Shown piece after piece: positions 47,102 to 58,100 of a stretch of 64,000 bases of DNA; position 1 is the stretch's first letter; each line of letters starts with the position of its first letter. A program made the position numbers and the translations under genes. The notes under the pieces were generated by a model. The model ran no database searches. It was not told the origin of the DNA and was given only the letters and a program-made list of their open reading frames with translations. The stretch spans positions 1-64,000 of the forward strand of contig RPFO01001598.1 in assembly GCA_009746045.1 (NCBI GenBank), in the 5' to 3' direction. Origin of the DNA: Mesostigma viride. Its lineage: Eukaryota > Streptophyta > Mesostigmatophyceae > Mesostigmatales > Mesostigmataceae.

Positions 47102-47266
47102 GCTGAGTAGTGTAGTTAGGATTTTTCTAGACTAGATAGCTTAGAGTTAGGTTAGTTCCGGCGATTACGCGGCTTCCCCCACACCACCCATGGATCCATC
47201 AAGGAATGTGTGCCGGCGCTACATGATCTCCCAACGGAGGCATGTTATAATTGAATTTCATTTTTT
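47102..47266 (+). mobile_element. LINE family 1 3'-end fragment
   Basis: GCTGAGTAGTGTAGTTAGG onwards matches the last codons and 3' UTR of LINE family 1, with hairpin CTCC-CAAC-GGAGG (47228-47240) and an AT-rich tail. Flanking TTGAA.TTAA sequences look like an imperfect target duplication. Confidence 0.75.
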
Positions 47267-47657
47267 TGAATTAATTATCAGAATATCAGAATAAATATGA
47301 GGCATGCCTCTAGAGCTATTAATTAATTAATTAATTAATTAATTAGGAACATAACTCCGTTGGGAGTATATGTAGCACATAGCCATGAGAAGGGGCCTAT
47401 GGCACACTCTTAGCTACTTCCTGCAGGTGGGGGATCGAATGTAAACTGCCACCTACTCTTGGTGCACAAAGTGCACCTGACCACCCCTGTATTCAGGCAC
47501 CTAGACTAGCTAGTAGGGGCACCGACATAGGGGGGAAGTTCAGCATTCATGGCTAAATATACAGAAGCTAGTCTAGGGCATGGCGTCTCAGCCGAGACTG
47601 GGCTCTCTGCGTGGGCACAGCATAACTAAATAGATAAAGCTAGGCATCATCTGGTGG

Positions 47658-48333
47658 CATCATTCTGACGATCCTGACCTACGGCTCCGAGACGTGGACA
47701 CTGACGCAGGAGCTGGAGCAACGACTCGACGGCGCCGTCACCAAGATGCTGCGCAAGGCCCTTAACATCCCCTTTGGTTTGCACATTAGTAAATATGAGG
47801 ATTTGTACGCTGATTTGCCCTATGTTTCCCACATTATTAGGCACAGGCGCCTGGGCCTAGCCGGGCACCTGGCCCGCACAGATCAGGTAGATACCTCAGA
47901 TAGACTAGCTGGCACCAAGCCCGCCCAGCCTGGGCGATCGATATGTCCTCACCTGGCGTGCCCCCGGCCGCGCGCGGCAGGGCCGCCACCCGTGGACTTT
48001 TCGTGATAGACTCGGCATGGACATGTGCTACACTATAGACGTGACGGGCTCACCCCCGGGCAGCCTCCTGGTTTGTCTGTAATATGGAGGCAGATGGTGC
48101 GCAAGGATAGTCTGATGGCAAGTAGTGATGAAGGAGACCACCCCCAAGCCTGTGGGGGCTCCGCGTGTGACCAAGTATGGCATTCATAGCGATTCGGGCC
48201 GCGGTGCCCACACCCGGCCCTGTAACTAGCGGGACCTCGATAGCTTACACAATCCATTCCATCCCATGTTCCCCTCCCACTGAGGACTTATCACTTATGC
48301 GCTCACGTGACGCAGTCACGTGTCAATTAATTA
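47658..48333 (+). mobile_element. LINE family 2, 5'-truncated
   Basis: 676-bp insertion in copy F with a 12-bp target duplication ATCATCTGGTGG (47646-47657, 48334-48345). It encodes the C-terminal region after the RT (LTYGSETWTLTQELEQRLDG, IIRHRRLGLAGHLARTDQ), in one frame to about 48006. It ends with the perfect hairpin CACGTGAC-GCA-GTCACGTG (48304-48322) and a short AATT tail. The protein and 3' end differ from LINE family 1. Confidence 0.87.
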
Positions 48334-48377
48334 ATCATCTGGTGGGTGGCGCATCACGGGCACACATGCATGTACAT

Positions 48378-48426
48378 TAATTAATTAATTAATTAATTAA
48401 TTAGACTCGTGCTCCCGTTGGGGCCG
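48378..48426 (-). mobile_element. 49-bp insertion: hairpin-like 3' end plus tail only
   Basis: Flanked by an 11-bp target duplication TGCATGTACAT (48367-48377, 48427-48437). In minus sense it reads GGCCCCAACGGGAGCACGAG then a TAAT-repeat tail. The CCCAACGGGAG core resembles the family hairpin. An extreme 5' truncation. Confidence 0.75.
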
Positions 48427-50247
48427 TGCATGTACATGGCTAGGTCAGTAATGTCCATGAGTCAGCTGGTATAGTGCCTGTAGTAGGCGTGCATGTACAA
48501 GGCCACGGTCTCGCTAGTCTACACTACTACTGCTGTATTCCCCAATTAAAGCTGGGGCGTCTGAAGTCACTGCAGCCGCGGGGGTCGCGGGGGTCGCGTG
48601 CCAGGGCTTGTGGCCGACGTAGATGTCCGCCCCCTTCCTGTACACCGCTGCCCCGCCTTGGTCTTCAGGAGCTGGAGGTATATAGGTCGGCCATAGCTCC
48701 CGTCGCCGTTGTCAGTGCTGCACCAGGGTCAAGTCGCCGTCCAAGGTGAAGGGAGTCTTCTCGAGCCGCTTGCGGCGTCTGAGAAACGAAAGCTTGTCTG
48801 CCGGGCTCTTAAAGTTGAGAAGAAGCGGAGGCGCCCCTGCATGCCTTATACCCCGCGCGCGGAGAAGGCGATGGGCGACCAGCTTGATCTCACCAAGAAG
48901 GCCCGTGCGATCAAGGATTTTTCTCTCAAACGCAAGTGCAAGCTTCTCGGAATTCTCACCTTCCTCCATGTCGAAGTTCTTGACGATGACGTTAAGGCTG
49001 CGTGTGGCGAGCTAAGCCTCCTCGATCGCAGAGGTTGAGCTTACGGCCGGCTGCTGGAGCTGTGCTGCGACGGCGGAGCTGGTGCATGCATGGAGGTGGT
49101 GTGCTGCTTAATTAAGCATATCCGCCCAGCTAGGTCGGGATCGATGGGAGGAGCATCACCAGCCAGCTAGGCCAGCGGGCTTGGCGGCAATGTCCTTCAC
49201 CGCCTGGGCGGTGATGCCTGCGGTGTTTTGCAGGCATTCAATGGCGATGGCGTTGTCCTGGAGGCGCTGGTCGATGGGCGCGGAGCTGGGCGGTGATGGA
49301 GTCGGTGGAGGCGGAGGGGGGGGGGGGTGGAGGCGAGGAGGGTGGCGGTGGCGGTGGGGATGGCGGGAAGTTCAGCAGCCAGCGTGCGGCCCATGCACGG
49401 CTGCCACATCTGTCTGTGCACAGCTACTAGGGCCGGGCGTCACGTGCTGTGAGATGGCTTCTTGGAGGTGGAGGAGGAAGGTCGGGATTCGGTCAAGGGG
49501 CCGGGTGGCCGGTTTCCAGCTCTAGGTCCGCGGCACAGCGCTGAAGGATGGAACTGAAGAGGGCGGCGAGCTGAAGGCGCGGTCGGGACTAGCCAGACAG
49601 CTAGGTCAGGTCCGCGGTGAGAAAACTGGACGTCAGAAGTGGCCGCGGAGGCAATGATGGCTTCGGAGGCGCTGGCACGGGTCAAGAAGGGAGGCGTAGT
49701 AACGACCCATAAAGCACGAGCTCCAGTGTGCGGATGGGTGGCATATGTCGAAATAGCCGGTTCCGTGGACGTCGAAGGTGGAAAAAAACCTGGCAACGTC
49801 AAAGTCGTGCTCAGACCAGCTAGGTTCGGCTGGGCGGCTGCGTTTGGGCTCAGGCGACGCAGAAGGCGAGGCATTGAGCCCGGGAGGGTTTGAGGCGACC
49901 ACCAGTGCGCGACTAGTGTCACCGCTGCCTGCCGTACCGGCCTGAGGGCGAGGCTGCAGCCGGAGCTGCAGACGCCTAGTGATTTTCATGCATCATGGCT
50001 TAGTGCAGCCGCCAGGCTGCGTTGCGTCAAGGAGCGTTTGCTCGTCATATATTACGTAATGGCTTCGGAAAATTATATCAGCGTGTGCGTCTTAGAAAGA
50101 CAAAGCGATTGTGATATTCACAGCCGAATTTGGTGCCCAAATGTGAAAGTCATGAGCTCCGCCGTCAGCCATGGCTACCTCGTGGCTCGTGGCTCGTGGC
50201 TCATCGTGGCATACCCATGAGCTATCAAGATATAGATCTAGAGCTAT

Positions 50248-50951
50248 CAAGATATGTTATTGGAAGCGAGTATCTATTGGCGTAAATTTGTAGTATTATT
50301 AGACAACATGTCAAGGGTGACGGAAAGTACTAGAGTCAAAGAAGTGTCGCGGAGACGTTTCTAGAGTTCGAATGTGCATTTCGACGGTTTAAAGGCCGAG
50401 AAGCGGTTGATTGGTTGGTACACTACTGTACGACCGAACGGTGTTGGACGGAATTTCTGGTCAGCAATGCGGACTTTGCATCTCACGTTGTACATGGAAA
50501 TTAAGAGCCATTAATTGCGTCGCGCTGTGCTGTGGCGAACTTATTCTCCGCCGTCGGATTGCACCATCGATGAGCGCCGATGCTCGTTGATGAACCCGCC
50601 ACCGCAAGGCATGTACGAAAAGAATCGAAGAAATTGGCGCGGCACCAATGGGGTGCGAATTTGGTAAGTTCAGAACTTGTAGCCCGGCGACACCGCGCGT
50701 ATAGCAGTCCGCACGAGTTTAATTAATAAATTAATTACGTAATTAATTAATAAGCAGTCCGTAAGTAGTACGTCCGTAAAAAGCAGTTCGTACGTAGTCC
50801 GTAAGATAGGGCTCGCGGCCCTTGCGGCAAGGCGAATCCGAAATATGCGGGGAAACTCTTGCAAATTTTTCATTTTTCACCTACGAGAATGAGAATTGAG
50901 AGCTTGAGAACTGGGGACAACCTAGTCGGGGTAAAATAAATAACTTATCAA
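50248..50951. other. Unassigned stretch
   Basis: A plus-strand frame at about 50360-50500 (FECAFRRFKGREAVDWLVHY, EFLVSNADFASHVVH) looks protein-like but is short, closed on both sides and unrecognised. 50700-50810 contains AATTAATT runs and repeats of CAGTCCGTA. Confidence 0.3.
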
Positions 50952-50963
50952 TATACAAGAGCT

Positions 50964-51384
50964 GGCCTGGCCCCAAGGACATTCCTAGAAAGATTGGTAA
51001 ACCTGCCATGAACTATACACAGCAGTTGCTGGCCGACCTAGTGGTCCCAGCTATAAGTTTGAACATCGCATTTCCTCCCTTTCTCTTGCTTGGACTGCTG
51101 TGCAGAACCAGCAGAGGTGGCAGACCATTGTCCAGGCTCACACGCCAGCCCCTGTGCATGAGCAAGCCCCCCCCCCCAGCTAGGAGGAAGGGGCGCTTTG
51201 CTGAGTAGTAAGGATTTTCTAGATGAGCTTGGAGTTAACTTAGTATGTACAGGTTCTGCGGTTTCGCTCACCTCCATCCATATATCAAGCAAGGGAATAC
51301 GTTCTACATGATCTCCCAACGGAGTCATGTTAAAATTTTTATCATTATCATCAAGGATTATTATTATTATTATTATTATTATTT
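50964..51384 (+). mobile_element. LINE family 1, 5'-truncated copy
   Basis: 421-bp insertion with a 12-bp target duplication TATACAAGAGCT (50952-50963, 51385-51396). It covers the last coding stretch (matching LAWPGPKDIPKK of the 14-kb copy) and the 3' UTR with hairpin CTCC-CAAC-GGAG (51313-51324), and ends in a TTA-repeat tail. Confidence 0.87.
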
Positions 51385-51396
51385 TATACAAGAGCT

Positions 51397-52100
51397 ACAC
51401 TTGTCTCAAAAATGAATTCGTGCTTGGGCCAGCTTGCACGAGTAATTAATTTTCATGCAATTCATTGGACAGATACAGTATATCGAGATCAAAAACGCAT
51501 TTGCAAGCAAGAAAATATCTCATAAAACCATGCAACCATACCATCATACAGCCATCTACAGGTTGACAAAATTGTGAATATTATGGGGCATGACGCTGGC
51601 CCTTGAATCCAGAAAAACCAAAACACCCCAACACCAGTAGACAATGCTAAACCAAGTTACCCAAGTTGGATTCTGCCTTTTGCTTGGTGTAACTTGCTAT
51701 CAAAATTATTAGACCAAGAAAATGCAATTCACACCTGCGCATATGACAGGCTTGCAAGCGGTCCTCTGGCACCATATAAAAAGCACAATCCAGGACCACC
51801 GTAATCAAAAAACACAACTCCGGAGCACAATTAGGATTAGGGTTCCTGGCAAAGATCATGTACAGCCCTGCGTATGCTTCACGATGCCTCGCAACTTGCG
51901 CGGAAGATGGCACACATCAAGCAGGGCGAGGAAGCGGCCCCAACCCATAGGCCGCACGTCCAGACCAACCGCGACGGTTCACTTTCAGCAGGTAATGCAG
52001 TGGAGGCAAACATAGTAAACCTTGAGCTTCACTGCAGACCAGGGAGCACTATGATTTGGGTTCTTGGGCAAGCGCCCGGCAGCCCGAACCGCACACATGA
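51397..52100. other. Intergenic / carbonic anhydrase 3' UTR
   Basis: No gene seen. The part nearest 52100 is presumably 3' UTR of the minus-strand carbonic anhydrase gene. Confidence 0.5.
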
Positions 52101-55100
52101 TTATGTCCACTTCTCATAGTCGGTGATCTTGTAGACGAGCCTCCAGCGGTGCAGCGTGCCTTCGGCGAGATCATAGTACATGCCATGCAGGAAGAGGCTG
52201 TTGGCGTTGACCGCCTGCTTGATGAAGGGGAAGGTGAGCAGGTTGCCCAGGGAGACGTTGATCGACTCCTGCCAGGTGCCGGAAATCGGAGATGGGCGGG
52301 GATGGTAGAAAATGGGGATGCCGCGGGAAAAGTTTGTGAGTTGAGACAGTCGCTGGATTCCGGCTTCCCACACAGGATCATCGTTGGATTGATGCATGAG
52401 GGCCAGGGATGCAGTGTCCGAATTCTCTCGAATCTCGTTACACACTTTTCTCTTGATACGGAAGAAAAGAGATGCCCGCAATATGACACAAAAACGGAAC
52501 AATACCCGACGAAGCTATGTACAACCCTGGATTTGCAAGAAAGTAAACAGGAACGACATGTTGTATAGACCTAGGCATAGCTGCACCCACCTTCTCGCAG
52601 TAACGGCACTGCTTGTCGAAGGGCAGGTCGCCACAGACCGCCTTGGTTTGCTGGCGCGCAGGCCATGCGATCTCCACCCAGTTGTCAATGAAGTCCCTGG
52701 GGCCAAACATAAGAGGAAACGTGTTTGTACAGCAGGCATGGGCTTGTCGGGGGCATTGGTTTTAATAGGTAATGCGATCGTGGGGGATTGTAGATAAGTG
52801 CATGCTCGCTCAATGGAAATGAAAGAGAGGCAGGACGCACACAGTGCGGAAAGAGGAAAGGCATAGTGCGGGGTGAGGACACACAGAGTACGAGGAGAGG
52901 CCACCGGAGAGGGTGGTGAACTTCCTGAGGTGATTGCCTCGCAAAGCTATCCTATGTGCCTTGCAAAGCTATCCTATGTGCCTTGCAAAGCTATCCTATA
53001 TGCCCTGCAAAGCTATCCTATGTGCCCTGCAAAGCTATCCTATGTGCCCTGCAAAGCTATCCTATGTGCCCTGCAAAGCTATCCTATATGCCTTGCAAAG
53101 CTATCCTATGTGCCCTGCAAAGCTATCCTATGTGCCTTGCAAAGCTATCCTATGTGCCCTGCAAAGCTATCCTATGTGCCCTGCAAAGCTATCCTATGTG
53201 CCTTGCAAAGCTATCCTATGTGCCTTGCAAAGCTATCCTATGTGCCTTGCAAAGCTATCCTATGTGCCTTGCAAAGCTATCCTATGTGCCTTGCAAAGCT
53301 ATCCTATGTGCCTCGCAAAGCTATCCTATGTGCCTTGCAAAGCTATCCTATGTGCCTTGCAAAGCTATCCTATGTGCCTTGCAAAGCTATCCTATGTGCC
53401 CTGCAAAGCTATCCTATGTGCCTTGCAAAGCTATCCTATGTGCCTTGCAAAGCTATCCTATGTGCCTCGCAAAGCTATCCTATGTGCCTTGCAAAGCTAT
53501 CCTATGTGCCTTGCAAAGCTATCCTATATGCCTTGCAAAGCTATCCTATGTGCCCTGCAAAGCTATCCTATGTGCCTTGCAAAGCTATCCTATGTGCCTT
53601 GCAAAGCTATCCTATGTGCCTTGCAAAGCTATCCTATGTGCCTTGCAAAGCTATCCTATGTGCCTTGCAAAGCTATCCTATGTGCCTTGCAAAGCTATCC
53701 TATGTGCCCTGCAAAGCTATCCTATGTGTGCGTCTTTTGTGCCACTCACGAGGCTACCGTGCAGGTGGGAGCGTGGGCTCACTCACGAGGTGACAGGCTG
53801 CTCCGGGTCACGACTCATGAGCGCGCGGATGCCGCCACAGCTGCGGTGGCCCATCACGATGATGTGCTCCACCTTGAGGTGCTTCACCGCGTACTCGAGC
53901 GCCGCAGATGTGCCGTGGAAGTTGCCCTGGTGGGATGTCATGCGGGGGATAAGGGGGTATTGGACGGCGATCATGATGGGGAAAGCAGATATGTGGGGGA
54001 CGTTTGAAGGGGGTATTAGGAAGACGGGGGGGCATGCGGGGGAAATTTGATTGGGAATTCGGGGGCTAAACTTGTGTGGAGTCAAAGAGAGGTACTCTCA
54101 GGGAGTATTTGACATGATGCAATGGGAGGGTTAACAACCATTTGGGGTGTGTGGTAACAGAGGGCCCGTCACGTGAAAAAGAAAACAGGTTTAAAGGATC
54201 TAGCAAGCAGCCTAGACGTCTTCTCATTGACCCCTACTGCCATCCGTGTGCTACAGCAGCGCCCAGTCGGGCGTCGGCACGATTGATTTGATTAGCATTG
54301 CGCCGTTGAATGCCCCTATTCACAATGTCCCTATTACAACGCGCCTCCTGCCAGCCCATTCACCCCCCACTTGTGCATGGTTGCACCAGATTGGCCACGT
54401 TGAACCCATAGCGCCCTAGTTCACCAACGACCTCACCATTAAACGAGCATGCCCTCCCATTAGCCCACCCACCCCCCGCTTGAATGTGGGCACCGCGTTG
54501 GCCACGTTGCACCCTTAATGCCCTTGTTGACTAGCAACCCCACCATTAAACTAACAAGCCCTCCTGTCGGCGCACTCACCCCCCGCTCATATGTGGGCAC
54601 GAGGTTGGCCACGTTGCGCACAGTGAACAGCTGGCCGGGGGCCGCCTTCATGAGCATAGTAGCGCTCGTGCGCGAGTCGCAGCAGCCCACGACCATCACC
54701 TGACGCAAAGGGGGGGGGGGCGGAGTTAATGGAAGGGGGTGGGGTGGGGTGGGAAGGGGAGAAGACGACATGCATTCACAAGCAGAGTTTCAAAGTCGCC
54801 CTTGTATGCCTATGGGAAGGCCACTGTAGAGTTGTATGCCAACGAGGAGGTCAATATAGACTTGTGCGTGTGTATATGAGGACATGCGTGTGTATCCGTG
54901 TGTGTGCGTGCTTGAGCATGCCTGCCTACTTGCAGCACCTAGGACATGCTTTGCTTGCTGCCGGTCTTTCCGGTGCACTTGCATGCTGATGTTGCCATAG
55001 TCTGGCCTGAACAATTGTGCAGCGGCAATGCTGGAGCCCCGATCCTGCACGAAGCATAATTTGAAACGTGACGCTGGTAGTCGGTAGAGCTCCGAAACAA

Positions 55101-58100
55101 CCAGCACACATCACAGGGCATAAAGGGTACGCATGTGCCATCAAGCGCCATGGTTTCTTATTTCTTCAAGATCCAACCATTTGCCTATCTAAGTAGATAG
55201 AGACCTAACCAGCGCAACCAGTGGTTGCCTCACAAAGGGGTAGCCAAAGGTGCACTTACGTCAAAACATGTTGCAAATACCCAGACAATGACAGGTGCTA
55301 AGGACAGGAGAAGGCTGTAAGGGCATGGCTGGAGTATCGTGAAGCAAATGTAGAGATGCCATGGCATCGCTAACCAGCAACTTCTCCCCCGTTGACCCCA
55401 GGAACCACTGACCCAAGGAACCACGTGTGGCTAACGTGTTAGCAATGCACATTTGATAATGGTGTTCAAATTACCACCATCGTTCACATTTGCGGCCAAA
55501 CACTAAAAACTAATGTATTCAACATAGTATTTGTACAACGCATCAGGAGCAGCCATGGCACATGGCACCAACGTGCTGACAAAGTAGCCGCCACCACGGT
55601 TGTCACAAAAGCAAGGCATCCCGCTCCTCAAGGCCAGCCCGATTGCGAGCTGCGGCCTGACGCCAATAACGGCACAGCCGCCCCGATTGTCACCAAGGCA
55701 TAAAAATCACCTAGGAGCGGCGTGGAGAGTGTTATGGATCCAGCATGCTGCGAGTGTCAAGGAGCGGCGTGGACATGTGGAGCCAGCACGCTACGAGCGC
55801 CAGCCTCACCTTAGGCTGTTGGCCCAGCGACAGACCCTTCATCAGCGTCAGTTGCCGCCTGGCGATACAGCAGGGATGGGGCGGGGAGGGGGCGGGGCGT
55901 TGGCAGCACACACAACCACGAGAGTGGGCGTGAGGCATCGCAATGTGGGCATAGAAATAGCAGAGAGAAGCATGCCACGGCCATTGCCGCCGCATGGCAC
56001 GGCCAGCCAATGTTATACGAGCAATCATGGCCTAATGTCGCTTCATATTAGCACACGACGCTATACACCAGCGCAACGTGGCCTAATATCGCTTCATATT
56101 AGCACACGTCGCTATACACCAGCGCAACGTGGCCTAATGTCGCTTCATATTAGCACACGTCGCTATACACCAGCGCAACGTGGCCTAATGTCGCTTCATA
56201 CTAGCACACGTCGCTATACACCAGCGCAACGTGGCCTAATGTCGCTTCATATTAGCACACGACGCTATACACCAGCGCAACGTGGCCTAATGTCGCTTCA
56301 TATTAGCACACGTCGCTATACACCAGCGCAACGTGGCCTAATGTCGCTTCATATTAGCACACGTCGCTATACACCAGCGCAACGTGGCCTAATGTCGCTT
56401 CATATTAGCACACGTCGCTATACACCAGCGCAACGTGGCCTAATGTCGCTTCATATTAGCACACGTCGCTATACACCAGCGCAACATGGCCTAATGTCGC
56501 TTCATACTGGCACACGACGCTATACACCAGCGCAACGTGGCCTAATGTCGCTTCATATTAGCACACGTCGCTATACACCAGCGCAACATGGCCTAATGTC
56601 GCTTCATATTAGCACACGACGCTATACACCAGCGCAACGTGGCCTAATGTCGCTTCATATTAGCACACGTCGCTATACACCAGCGCAACGTGGCCTAATG
56701 TCGCTTCATATTAGCACACGTCGCTGTACACCAGCGCAACGTGGCCTAATGTCGCTTCATATTAGCACACGACGCTATACACCAGCGGAACGTGGCCTAA
56801 TGTCGCTTCATATTAGCACACGTCGCTATACACCAGCGCAACGTGGCCTAATGTCGCTTCATATTAGCACACGTCGCTATACACCAGCGCAACATGGCCT
56901 AATGTCGCTTCATATTAGCACACGACGCTATACACCAGCGCAACGTGGCCTAATGTCGCTTCATATTAGCACACGACGCTATACACCAGCGGAACGTGGC
57001 CTAATGTCGCTTCATATTAGCACACGACGCTATACACCAGCGGAACGTGGCCTAATGTCGCTTCATTTTAGCACACGTCGCTATACACCAGCGCAACGTG
57101 GCCTAATGTCGCTTCATATTAGCACACGTCGCTATACACCAGCGCAACATGGCCTAATGTCGCTTCATATTAGCACACGACGCTATACACCAGCGCAACG
57201 TGGCCTAATGTCGCTTCATATTAGCACACGTCGCTATACACCAGCGCAACGTGGCCTAATGTCGCTTCATATTAGCACACGTCGCTATACACCAGCGCAA
57301 CGTGGCCTAATGTCGCTTCATATTAGCACACGTCGCTATACACCAGCGCGACGTGGCCTAATGTCGCTTCATACTGGCACACGTCGCTATACACCAGCGC
57401 AACGTGGCCTAATGTCGCTTCATATTAGCACACGTCGCTATACACCAGCGCAACATGGCCTAATGTCGCTTCATATTAGCACACGACGCTATACACCAGC
57501 GCAACGTGGCCTAATGTCGCTTCATATTAGCACACGACGCTATACACCAGCGCAACGTGGCCTAATGTCGCTTCATATTAGCACACGTCGCTATACACCA
57601 GCGGAACGTGGCCTAATGTCGCTTCATATTAGCACACGTCGCTATACACCAGCGCAACGTGGCCTAATGTCGCTTCATTTTAGCACACGTCGCTATACAC
57701 CAGCGCAACGTGGCCTAATGTCGCTTCATATTAGCACACGTCGCTATACACCAGCGCGACGTGGCCTAATGTCGCTTCATATTAGCACACGACGCTATAC
57801 ACCAGCGCAACGTGGCCTAATGTCGCTTCATATTAGCACACGTCGCTATACACCAGCGCGACGTGGCCTAATGTCGCTTCATATTAGCACACGTCGCTAT
57901 ATACCAGCGCGCAACGTGGCCTAATATCGCTTCATATTAGCACACGTCGCTATACACCAGCGCAACGTGGCCTAATGTCGCTTCATATTAGCACACGTCG
58001 CTATACACCAGCGCAACGTGGCCTAATGTCGCTTCATATTAGCACACGTCGCTATACACCAGCGCAACGTGGCCTAATGTCGCTTCATACTAGCACACGT

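Larger units (their letters stand above)
47320..50236 (-). mobile_element. ORF1-only retroposon, copy F, with two nested insertions
   Basis: Minus-strand copy with an 11-bp target duplication TCTAGAGCTAT (47309-47319, 50237-50247). Hairpin at 47354-47367. It is interrupted by LINE family 2 (47658-48333) and by a 49-bp insertion (48378-48426). ORF1 remains lie at about 49990-48580 (FDVARFFSTFDVHGTGYFDI near the N-terminal half; DGDLTLVQH near the C-terminus) with several frameshifts. The 5' leader ends in tandem CGTGGCT repeats (50180-50205). Confidence 0.82.

Noticed and set aside
52873-54050. Three overlapping plus-strand frames of 306-364 codons
   Set aside because: 22-bp satellite readings, running antisense over a carbonic anhydrase exon.
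55600-57924. 774-codon plus-strand frame
   Set aside because: Mostly the 51-bp satellite (17-codon cycle) antisense in a carbonic anhydrase intron; its first 140 codons overlap a real exon on the other strand.
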